Made by a program: the position numbers and the translations under genes
NCBI RefSeq assembly: GCF_009831455.1
Contig: NZ_WOWO01000003.1
Location: 310,001 to 374,000, forward strand
Source: Salinirussus salinus
GTDB taxonomy: Archaea; Halobacteriota; Halobacteria; Halobacteriales; Haloarculaceae
Direction of reading: 5' to 3'
DNA length: 64,000 bases
The notes under the pieces: model-generated
Told to the model about the DNA's origin: nothing
Seen by the model: the letters and a program-made list of their open reading frames with translations, nothing else
Databases searched by the model: none
Shown here: positions 57,413-64,000 of the stretch, in pieces
Position numbering within the stretch: the stretch's first letter is position 1
How the letters are laid out: each line of letters opens with the position of its first letter

Positions 57413-59374
57413 ATGCACGTAGATGACATCGACCGCGTCACGGTTCTCGGCGCGGGCAACATGGGACACGGTATCACGGAAGTCGTCGCCATGGCCGGCT
57501 ACGACGTCGTGATGCGCGACATCGAGCAGGAACTGGTCGAGGACGGCTACGACGACATCGAGTGGAGCCTCCAGAAACTCGGCGAGAGCGGCCGTCTCGA
57601 CGAGGAGCCCGAGGAGATCCTCGGCCGGATCGAGACCGAGGTCGACCTCGAGGCCGCAGTCGACGGTACCGACCTCGTCATCGAGGCTGCCCCCGAGGAC
57701 CTGGAACTGAAACGGGACATCTACACGGACCTCGACGAGTACACCCCCGAACACACGATCCTGGCCTCGAACACCTCCTCGCTGCCGATCACCGACATCG
57801 CGGAGGCCACCGACCGACCCGAGCAGGTCGTCGGGATGCACTTCTTCAACCCGCCGGTGAAGATGGACCTGGTGGAGGTCATCTACGGCTCCGAGACCTC
57901 CGACGAGACCGCCGAGGCCGCCTACGAGTTCGTCGAGGCCATCGACAAGACGCCCATCTACGTCCGGAAGGACGTCCGCGGCTTCGTCGTCAACAGCGTC
58001 CTGGGGCCGTTCGGCGACGAGGCCGCCTGGATGGTTTCGAATGACGAGGCCACCGTCCGGGAGGCCGACGCGACGATGGTCCACGAGCGAGGCTACCCGA
58101 TGGGGCCCTTCGAGCTCGCGGACCTGACCGGCATCGACGTCGGCTACCACGTCCGCAAGGAGGCCGGCGACCCGATCCCGCCGGTCGTCGAGGAGAAAGT
58201 CGAGGCCGAGGAGCTGGGTCAGAAGACCGGCAAGGGCTACTACGACTACGAGGACGGCGACGGCGCCGACTACGGCCCCGAGGACGTCTCCGAGGACTTC
58301 GACTGGCTGCGGGTCGAGGCGCGGATCATCAACGAGGCCGCCCGGCTGATCGGCGACGACGTCGCCACCCCCGACGCCATCGACACCGGGATGCGGCTGG
58401 GCACCGGCTTCCCCGAGGGTCCCTGCCGCCGCGCCGACAAGCTCGGCCTCGATACGGTGCTGGAGAAGCTGGAAGACCAGCTCGAGGCCACCGGTGAGGA
58501 CCGCTACGAGCCTGTCGACTATCTCGTCGAACTCGTCGAGGAGGGCAAGACCGGCAAAGAGGCCGGCGAGGGCTTCTACGAGTACGACACCGGCAGCGGT
58601 CCTGGTGACTACCACACAATCAACTGGGAGCTCTCCGAGGACGGCCTGCTCGAGGTCGAACTCGACCGGCCCGAGCGGATGAACACGCTCAGCGGCGACC
58701 TGACCGAGGCCGTCGTCGACCTGCTGAACTCCATCGACGACGACGAGGTCCGGGCGGTCACCTTCGAGGGCGCCGGCGACCGCGCGTTCTGTGCGGGCGC
58801 GGACATCTCCGGCTTCTCGGACATCGAGCCGGCCAAGGAGGCCGAGCCCGGCGAGTTCTTCGAGACGGTCGCGAACTACCCGCGGCCGACGCTTGCCAAG
58901 ATCGACGGCTACTGTCTGGGCGGCGGGCTCGAGCTCGCGATGGCCTGCGACCTCCGGGTCGCCACCGAGTCCTCCGAGTTCGGCTTCCCGGAGATCAACC
59001 TCGGGCTGATCCCCGGCGGCGGAGGGACCCAGCGCTCGATGCGGATGCTGACCGAGGCCCGCGCGAAGGAACTGGTCTTCCGCGGCGAGCACATCGACGC
59101 CGACCGCGCCCACAAGTGGGGGCTGATCAACTGCGCCGTCAGCGACGAGAACTTCGAGGAGGTCGCCGGGGAGTTCATCGACGACCTCGTCAACGGCCCG
59201 CCGGTCGCGCTCCGCCACGCCAAACGCGTGATGAACAGCGGCCAGGACCAGGACCTGGAGACGGGCCTGGACCTGGAGAGCCAGTCGTTCTCGCTGCTGC
59301 TCACGACCGACGACATGATGGAGGGCGCCGCGGCCTTCGCCGAGGACCGCGAGCCCGAGTTCGAGGGGAAGTGA
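57413..59374 (+). CDS. 3-hydroxyacyl-CoA dehydrogenase / enoyl-CoA hydratase fusion
   Basis: A 653-residue bifunctional beta-oxidation enzyme. The N-terminal NAD-binding motif is VLGAGNMGHGI, the dehydrogenase domain continues to about residue 390 (including MHFFNPP and RGFVVNSVLGPFG). The enoyl-CoA hydratase part starts near residue 400 with INWELSEDGLLEVELDRPE and has the oxyanion region FCAGADISGF and GLIPGGGGTQRSMR. Domain order is dehydrogenase then hydratase, the reverse of bacterial FadB. The ATG at 57413 has a TATA-like ACTTTAGG (57379-57386) upstream. First gene of a three-gene operon. Confidence 0.93.
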   Translation: MHVDDIDRVTVLGAGNMGHGITEVVAMAGYDVVMRDIEQELVEDGYDDIEWSLQKLGESGRLDEEPEEILGRIETEVDLEAAVDGTDLVIEAAPEDLELKRDIYTDLDEYTPEHTILASNTSSLPITDIAEATDRPEQVVGMHFFNPPVKMDLVEVIYGSETSDETAEAAYEFVEAIDKTPIYVRKDVRGFVVNSVLGPFGDEAAWMVSNDEATVREADATMVHERGYPMGPFELADLTGIDVGYHVRKEAGDPIPPVVEEKVEAEELGQKTGKGYYDYEDGDGADYGPEDVSEDFDWLRVEARIINEAARLIGDDVATPDAIDTGMRLGTGFPEGPCRRADKLGLDTVLEKLEDQLEATGEDRYEPVDYLVELVEEGKTGKEAGEGFYEYDTGSGPGDYHTINWELSEDGLLEVELDRPERMNTLSGDLTEAVVDLLNSIDDDEVRAVTFEGAGDRAFCAGADISGFSDIEPAKEAEPGEFFETVANYPRPTLAKIDGYCLGGGLELAMACDLRVATESSEFGFPEINLGLIPGGGGTQRSMRMLTEARAKELVFRGEHIDADRAHKWGLINCAVSDENFEEVAGEFIDDLVNGPPVALRHAKRVMNSGQDQDLETGLDLESQSFSLLLTTDDMMEGAAAFAEDREPEFEGK

Positions 59375-59378
59375 CGAG

Positions 59379-59921
59379 ATGACCGACACCGACGGTGAGG
59401 TCGACGCCGACCGCGAGGCCGACGCCTCCGGGGAGGTCAGCGACCCTGCCGAGGACGGCGAGTTCGGGTCCGGCCGGCACACGGACCTGGAGGCCGCACA
59501 GGCGGTGCTCGACCAGCACGGCTTCCTCTCCTGGCTCGGCATCGAGTTCGTCGAGGTCGAGGAGGGTCGGGCCGTGATGCGGGTCCCCCACCAGGAGAAA
59601 CTGGCAAACTGGTCGGGCGGCTCGCTGCACGGCGGCGTCACGGCCACCGTCATCGACAGCTGCTCGGCCTTTGCCCTCCGGACGACGTTCCCGGACCCGC
59701 TGGACCCGATGCTGGTGACCACCGACCTCACGGTCCGGTACGTCCGGCCGGCCACCTCCACGATCACGGTCGACGCCGAGGTGGTCCGCTCGGGCGAGTC
59801 AATGGGGATGACCCACGTCGAGGTGACCGGCACCGCGCCCGACGGCTCCGAGAAGGTCGTCGCCACCGGCGGCACCACCTACCGGATGTTCGAGAACGTC
59901 GACCACGCGGGGGAGACATGA
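59379..59921 (+). CDS. PaaI-type thioesterase (hotdog fold)
   Basis: A 180-residue hotdog-fold thioesterase starting 4 nt after the fusion gene. The first about 40 residues are acidic and low-complexity; then GIEFVEVEEGRAVMRVPHQE, the catalytic helix SGGSLHGGVTATVIDSC and TTDLTVRYVRPATS. It probably hydrolyses acyl- or aryl-CoA to release free CoA in the beta-oxidation operon. It overlaps the next gene by 4 nt (ATGA). Confidence 0.9.
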   Translation: MTDTDGEVDADREADASGEVSDPAEDGEFGSGRHTDLEAAQAVLDQHGFLSWLGIEFVEVEEGRAVMRVPHQEKLANWSGGSLHGGVTATVIDSCSAFALRTTFPDPLDPMLVTTDLTVRYVRPATSTITVDAEVVRSGESMGMTHVEVTGTAPDGSEKVVATGGTTYRMFENVDHAGET

Positions 59922-60397
59922 GTGGGGACAGTTCGAGCGGGGATTCGGACGGGGACAGCTTTTTCGCCGGCGTCGAGGTCGGCGACTCCCGCGTGACGGA
60001 GGCCCGCACGATCACCGAGGCCGACGTGACCAACTTCGCGGGCGTCAGCGGCGACTTCAACCACATCCACACCGACGCCGAGCGGATGAAGGAGTCGCCT
60101 TTCGGCGAGCGGATCGCCCACGGGGCGCTGGTCTTCTCGGTCGCCACGGGCCTGCTCTGGCGCTCCCGGTCGGAAGAGGAGCGGGAGGCCGTGGTCGCCT
60201 TCTACGGGATCGACCACCTGCGCTTTGTCAGTCCAGTCTTCATCGGCGACACGGTCCACGTCGAGATGGAGGTCATCGAGACCGAGCCCACCCCCGACCA
60301 CCCGACCGCGGGCGGCACTGTCCGCTACGACGTCGACATCGTCAACCAGGACGACGAGACGGTCATCTCCGCGGAGTTCATCTCGCTGCTGGAGTAG
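59918..60397 (+). CDS. MaoC-type (R)-hydratase
   Basis: A 159-residue hotdog hydratase. The motif ADVTNFAGVSGDFNHIHTD includes the catalytic Asp-His pair of the R-specific enoyl-CoA hydratases, followed by FGERIAHGALVFS. It could hydrate crotonyl-CoA-type substrates to R-3-hydroxyacyl-CoA (for polyhydroxyalkanoate or fatty-acid use). Third gene of the operon 57413-60397. N-terminal 15 residues are Ser/Asp-rich. Confidence 0.92.
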   Translation: MSGDSSSGDSDGDSFFAGVEVGDSRVTEARTITEADVTNFAGVSGDFNHIHTDAERMKESPFGERIAHGALVFSVATGLLWRSRSEEEREAVVAFYGIDHLRFVSPVFIGDTVHVEMEVIETEPTPDHPTAGGTVRYDVDIVNQDDETVISAEFISLLE

Positions 60398-60435
60398 CCG
60401 GCGGTCGCTGACCGCACCGGCCTACTCACCGCCGT

Positions 60436-61407
60436 TCAGGGCTTCAGGACGACCTTGCCACTGGAGTTGCGGTCCTCGATGAACTGCAGGGCCTCGGCCG
60501 CCTCCGCCAGGTCGAACTCGTGGCCGACGATCACTTCGAGGTCGCCGCTCGCGAGCCCCTCGTTCAGCGGCTCCACGGCCGAGAGCACTCGGCCCGGTTC
60601 CTTCACCAGCCCGCGGCCGAGGTGGTAGCCGTACACGGTATAATTGTTGAAGAGGAGTTCGCCCGTGTCGAGCTGGCCGGGTGTGCCCGAGGCCGCACCG
60701 TAACAGACCATGCGGCCGAACTCGCGCAGGGTCTCGAGGCTCTGGCTGCTGGTCTCCCCGCCGATGCCGTCGAGCACCAGGTCCAGGTTCTCGCCGTCGG
60801 TGATCTCCTCGACTGCCTCGACGAAGTCGGTCTCGGTGTAGTTGACCGGGTGGTCACAGCCCAGGTCGGCGGCGAGGTCCAGCTTCTCGGCGGTGGAGGC
60901 CGTCCCGAACACGTCGGCGCCGGCGTTGCTGGCGAGCTGGACGGCGGCGGTACCGACCCCGCCGGCGGCCGCGTGGATCAGGACGCGCTCGCCCTCCTCC
61001 AGGCCGCCCCACTCGAACAGGCAGTTGTGGGCGGTCAGGAACTGCACGGGGACGCCGGCGGCCTCGGCGAAGGACATCCCCTCGGGGGCGTCGAGCAGCC
61101 CGCCCGCGCTGGCGACGGCGTACTCCGCGAAGGCGCCACCATCGGCAAAGCCCATCACCCGGTCGCCGACCTCGCGGTCGGCGCCCTCGCCGACGGCGTC
61201 GACGACGCCCGCGACCTCCATCCCCGCGACGTAGGGCGGCTCCGGCCCGCCCTGGTAGTGGCCGCGTCGCTGCATGATGTCCGCGAAGTTGATGCCCGCG
61301 GCCTTCACCTCGACCCGGACCTGTCCCGGGCCGGGGTCGGGAACATCGCGGTCGGTCACCTCGATAACGTCGTTGCCGCCGAAGTCGGTCACCTCGATCG
61401 CTTGCAT
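60436..61407 (-). CDS. Quinone oxidoreductase-like MDR (NADPH:quinone reductase)
   Basis: A 323-residue medium-chain reductase without zinc ligands. MQAIEVTDFGGNDVIEVTD start, VKAAGINFADIMQRRG, and the NADPH site HAAAGGVGTAAVQLA with VFGTASTAEK. It reduces quinones or enones, possibly crotonyl-CoA-like substrates. TATA CTTTATG (about 61430-61437, minus strand) supports the ATG at 61407 over an upstream in-frame start. Convergent with the MaoC operon. Confidence 0.92.
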   Translation of the reverse strand: MQAIEVTDFGGNDVIEVTDRDVPDPGPGQVRVEVKAAGINFADIMQRRGHYQGGPEPPYVAGMEVAGVVDAVGEGADREVGDRVMGFADGGAFAEYAVASAGGLLDAPEGMSFAEAAGVPVQFLTAHNCLFEWGGLEEGERVLIHAAAGGVGTAAVQLASNAGADVFGTASTAEKLDLAADLGCDHPVNYTETDFVEAVEEITDGENLDLVLDGIGGETSSQSLETLREFGRMVCYGAASGTPGQLDTGELLFNNYTVYGYHLGRGLVKEPGRVLSAVEPLNEGLASGDLEVIVGHEFDLAEAAEALQFIEDRNSSGKVVLKP

Positions 61408-61503
61408 ACCAACCCGGGGGGAGCGACGGAGCATAAAGCCGGATGGTCGGCGGTCGCGGGAGGCCACTTCGCTCTCCGCCCGGGCCCCGTGCTCCGAGTG
61501 ACC

Positions 61504-62502
61504 TCACTCGGGAGCCAGGGCCTCGATGGTCCGGTCGATATCCTCGGGCTCGGCGGCACGGGGGAACGAGACGGAGGCGACGGTCAGGCCGTCGATGGCC
61601 TCGAAGGTCGCGATCCGGTCGCGACACTCCTCGGGGGTGCCGGCGACGGCCAGCTCGTCGAGCAGGTCCTCGGGGAATTCGGCGACGAGCCGGTCGCGGT
61701 CGCCGTCGTTCCAGTTGTCGTGGATCTCGTGGGCCAGCTCCTCGTAGCCCTGCCGGGCCAGCGCGTCGCGGTAGAAGGTCCCCATCCCGCCGACGTAGAA
61801 ACAGATGTGCTGTTTGACCAGGCGGCGGGCGCGCTCGCGGTCCTCGTCGACACAGCAGGTCAGCGAGAGGGTGACCTCCTGGGATCCCCGGTCCCGGTCG
61901 CCCATCTCCGAGCCGCGGTCGAAGTCGGCCAGCCGGTCACGGATCCCCTCGCGGGTGAGCATCAGGGCGTGCCAGCCGTCGGCGAAGCGCCCGGCGAGTT
62001 CGACGGCCTTCGGCCCCATGCCGGCAGCGTCGATCGCTGGGGTCGGCTCGGGGGGCTCGCACCGCAGCCGGAAGCCGTCGAGGTCGTAGTACTCGCCGTC
62101 GTAGCTCACCCGCTCGCCGGCGAGCACCTGCTTTGCCACGTCGACGGTTTCGCGGGTGTACCGCAGGGGGTTGGCGAAGTCCTCGCCGTGCCAGTTCTCG
62201 ATGACGATGGGGCCGGAGGGACCGAGCCCGAGCCGGAACCGCCCCCCCGAGACCTCCTGGAGGGTGGCGGCGGTCTGCCCGATGAGCGCGGCCGACCGGG
62301 AGTAGATCGGCATGATCGAGGTGCCGATCCCGATCTCCTCGGTCCCGTGGGCGATGCTGGTCAGGACGGTGACGGCGTCCCGGCCCCAGGTCTCGGGGAG
62401 CCAGGCGCGGTCGTAGCCCAGTCGCTCGGCGCGCTGGGCCTGCTCGACGAGGGTCTGGACGCTGGGCTGTGCGGCCACCGGGAGGAAGACGTCGCGTTTC
62501 AC
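61504..62502 (-). CDS. F420-dependent LLM-class oxidoreductase (TIGR04024-like)
   Basis: A 332-residue luciferase-like TIM barrel. Start with GTG (VKRDVFLPVAAQPSVQTLVE). Segments typical for F420 enzymes: LGYDRAWLPETWGRDAVTVL, GTSIMPIYSRS, and GGRFRLGLGPSGP. The GTG at 62502 is preferred over an ATG at 62571 because the TATA-like GAATAAGC (62527-62534) lies about 29 nt before it. Reduces or oxidises an unknown substrate with coenzyme F420, which haloarchaea make. Confidence 0.9.
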   Translation of the reverse strand: MKRDVFLPVAAQPSVQTLVEQAQRAERLGYDRAWLPETWGRDAVTVLTSIAHGTEEIGIGTSIMPIYSRSAALIGQTAATLQEVSGGRFRLGLGPSGPIVIENWHGEDFANPLRYTRETVDVAKQVLAGERVSYDGEYYDLDGFRLRCEPPEPTPAIDAAGMGPKAVELAGRFADGWHALMLTREGIRDRLADFDRGSEMGDRDRGSQEVTLSLTCCVDEDRERARRLVKQHICFYVGGMGTFYRDALARQGYEELAHEIHDNWNDGDRDRLVAEFPEDLLDELAVAGTPEECRDRIATFEAIDGLTVASVSFPRAAEPEDIDRTIEALAPE

Positions 62503-62526
62503 ACCGTGCCGGTCCACCCCCTCGCC

Positions 62527-62534
62527 GAATAAGC
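62527..62534 (-). promoter_or_regulatory. TATA box of the F420-dependent oxidoreductase gene
   Basis: On the minus strand GCTTATTC is centred 29 nt before the GTG at 62502 and decides the start choice. A second box TCAAATACC (62568-62576) on the plus strand serves the divergent HAD gene at 62598; the two promoters lie within 50 nt. Confidence 0.55.
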
Positions 62535-62597
62535 TACCGGTAGCCGGGGACTGCGGTCCCGGTGCCCTCAAATACCCCCGGCTGGTGGGATACGTCC

Positions 62598-63347
62598 ATG
62601 AGCGAACCCCCCGCGGAGTGGGACGCGGTCTTCTTCGACATCGGCGGTGTCATCGTCAGCCTCCCGGCGATCCGCGCCGGGTACGTCGACTACGTCGAGC
62701 AGTTCGCCGCCGAGCGCGGCCTCGACCCCGAGCCCGCACTCGAGGCGTGGCGCGACCGTCTCGGCGAGCACTTCAAGGCTGCCGAGGGCCGGGAGTACCG
62801 CTCGGCAGAGGAAGGGTACCGGAAGGCCTTCCAGCACATCGCCGACGGCGACATCGAGGAATCGGCGTGGCGTCCGGACTTCGAGCGGACGCTCCGGGCC
62901 GCCCGCGAGCTGGAGCCGAACGCCGCCGAGACCATTCGGGGGCTCGACGACGCCGGCCTGTACCTCGGGATCATCTCCGACATCGACACCGCCGAAGCCC
63001 ACCGGATGCTGGAGGACCAGGGACTCGACACGGCCTTCGAGGGCATCACCACCTCCCAGGAGGTCGGCTACAAGAAGCCCGACGGGCGGATGTTCGAGGA
63101 CGCCCTCTCGACGGCCGAGCGCCACGGGGTCGACCCGGCCCGGTCGCTGATGGTCGGCGACCGCTACGAGCACGACATGCGGGGAGGGACGGAGGCGGGC
63201 CTGTGGACGGTCGCCTACGGCGGGACCGCCGCCGAGAACGCTGGTGAGCCCGGCGACGGCTACCGCGTCGACGACGAGTACGTCGACTTCGTCGTCGAGG
63301 ACCTCGCCGACGTCCTCGAGATCGTCGGCGCCGACGGCGGCGACTGA
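62598..63347 (+). CDS. HAD family hydrolase
   Basis: A 249-residue HAD enzyme. Motif I FFDIGGVIVS (the nucleophile Asp is present, but the second Asp of DxDx(T/V) is Gly), motif II in IISDIDT, motif III Lys in VGYKKPDG and motif IV MVGDRYEHDMRGG. The Gly in place of the general acid Asp is also common in haloacid-dehalogenase-like and some epoxide-hydrolase-N-terminal members, so phosphatase activity is uncertain. Start MSEPPAEWDAV with a TATA-like box (62568-62576) 26 nt upstream. Confidence 0.87.
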   Translation: MSEPPAEWDAVFFDIGGVIVSLPAIRAGYVDYVEQFAAERGLDPEPALEAWRDRLGEHFKAAEGREYRSAEEGYRKAFQHIADGDIEESAWRPDFERTLRAARELEPNAAETIRGLDDAGLYLGIISDIDTAEAHRMLEDQGLDTAFEGITTSQEVGYKKPDGRMFEDALSTAERHGVDPARSLMVGDRYEHDMRGGTEAGLWTVAYGGTAAENAGEPGDGYRVDDEYVDFVVEDLADVLEIVGADGGD

Positions 63348-63376
63348 GCGGGCGGCGCCGGGAGAAACGCGGTGGC

Positions 63377-64000
63377 CTACTCCAGCAGGTCGTAGTCGCG
63401 GTCCTCGTGCTGGACAGAGACCCACTTGGGCTCGACCATCTCGTCCATCACCCACTCGCCGTTGTACCGGCCCAGCCCCGACTCCTTCACGCCGCCGAAG
63501 GGGGCGTTGGGTTCGTCCTGGATCGGGTGGTCGTTGACGTGGACCATCCCGGCCTCGACCTGGTCCGCGAGTTCGCGCGCGCGGTCGAGGTCCCGACACT
63601 GAACCGCCGCGGCCAGCCCGTACTCGGTGTCGTTGGCGACCTCAATGGCTTCCTCCGTCGAGGACACTTCGATCACGGGTGCGACGGGGCCGAAGTGCTC
63701 GTTGCAGGAGGCGGCCATGTCGTTCGTCGCGTCCGAGAGGACCGTCGGCTCGACGAAGAGCCCCTCCGCCTCGCCGCCGGTTTCGAGCGTCGCGCCCTCC
63801 TCGACGGTCTGTTCGACGTACGCGAGCAGGTCGTCGCGCTGGCTCTCGTTGACCACGGGCCCGAAGTCGACGCCGTCCTCGGCGGGGTCGCCGACCGTCA
63901 GCGACTCGGCGTGCTCGACCAGCCGGTCGACGTACTCGTCGTAGACGTCCTCGTGGACGATGTGACGGTTGATGGAGATGCAGACCTGGCCCTGGTGGGT
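63377..64000 (-). CDS. Aldehyde dehydrogenase, partial (5' part cut by window)
   Basis: The C-terminal 207 residues of an NAD(P)-dependent aldehyde dehydrogenase, running off the right edge. The fragment starts at the catalytic Cys motif (HQGQVCISINRH) and includes VVNESQRDDLL, EHFGPVAPV (NAD-contact segment) and GGVKESGLGRY near the C-terminus. It would oxidise an aldehyde to an acid; substrate unknown. Convergent with the HAD gene (29 nt). Confidence 0.93.
   Translation of the reverse strand, partial: THQGQVCISINRHIVHEDVYDEYVDRLVEHAESLTVGDPAEDGVDFGPVVNESQRDDLLAYVEQTVEEGATLETGGEAEGLFVEPTVLSDATNDMAASCNEHFGPVAPVIEVSSTEEAIEVANDTEYGLAAAVQCRDLDRARELADQVEAGMVHVNDHPIQDEPNAPFGGVKESGLGRYNGEWVMDEMVEPKWVSVQHEDRDYDLLE

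Noticed and set aside
56981-59878. 965-codon minus-strand ORF opposite the beta-oxidation fusion
   Set aside because: Exact antisense to a gene with conserved catalytic motifs; product has no domain.

Overview
The window reads as chromosomal DNA of a halophilic archaeon (class Halobacteria, possibly near Haloarcula or Halomicrobium; the genus is an inference). Evidence is high GC with GC-rich third codon positions, strongly acidic proteins, TATA boxes about 25-30 nt before start codons (leaderless transcripts), and archaeal or haloarchaeal markers: SepF, Sec61-beta, ABCE1, a PINc/VapC-type ATPase, UbaA, archaemetzincin, F420-dependent oxidoreductase, a FAU-1-like RNase, proteasome assembly chaperone and many small zinc-ribbon or winged-helix proteins. 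No rRNA, tRNA, CRISPR array or transposase gene was recognised. About 75 protein genes are called, including small ones: a 56-aa membrane protein, a 50-aa rubrerythrin-like zinc protein, a 55-aa protein and Sec61-beta.

Layout. 1-6.8 kb: truncated iron alcohol dehydrogenase, RNase R, PUA protein, DUF1028 protein, MFS transporter, SepF, SDR. 6.8-9.2 kb: AT-richer, gene-poor patch with unrecognised small membrane proteins, a short repeat pair and a promoter whose TATA box sits inside a dyad. 9.2-15.8 kb: zinc-ribbon and winged-helix small proteins, rhodanese-MBL fusion, B12-binding protein, divergent PiT phosphate transporter and UspA. 15.8-21.4 kb: thiE-thiM, UbaA (E1-like), M32 carboxypeptidase, Hsp20, M20 peptidase. 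21.5-30.8 kb: PIN-ATPase-KH protein, EMC6-like protein plus ABCE1, archaemetzincin, HAD and MBL hydrolases. 31.5-38.2 kb: alpha/beta hydrolase, an overlapping HMG-CoA-synthase-like / DUF35 / thiolase operon, SDR, acyl-CoA dehydrogenase. 38.4-53.3 kb: radical SAM protein, thioredoxin, Sec61-beta, FAU-1-like RNase, zinc alcohol dehydrogenase, UvrA, beta-propeller protein, PAC2 chaperone, RsmB-type RNA methyltransferase. 53.9-64 kb: Tat lipoprotein, acyl-CoA catabolism genes (aminoglycoside-phosphotransferase-like kinase, acyl-CoA ligase, hydroxyacyl-CoA dehydrogenase/enoyl-CoA hydratase fusion, thioesterase, MaoC hydratase), quinone oxidoreductase, F420 oxidoreductase, HAD hydrolase and a truncated aldehyde dehydrogenase.

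The most unusual features are two related non-coding elements, A (30851-31470) and B (about 53309-53800), in opposite orientation about 22 kb apart. Each has terminal inverted repeats, a variable module bracketed by its own inverted repeat, an 18-bp stem, and a row of perfect hairpins. Four consecutive hairpins close with C-GNA-G triloops, a type known for exceptionally stable DNA mini-hairpins. They look like a modular, structured, possibly mobile element with no transposase of its own. Purine-rich 3' trailers built from GAGCGNAGCGA-like units follow several stop codons and may be related in style.

Functionally, the window mixes housekeeping genes (RNA decay, ribosome recycling, DNA repair, protein export, cell division) with scattered acyl-CoA metabolism genes that together could activate, oxidise and thiolytically cleave fatty or hydroxy-fatty acids.
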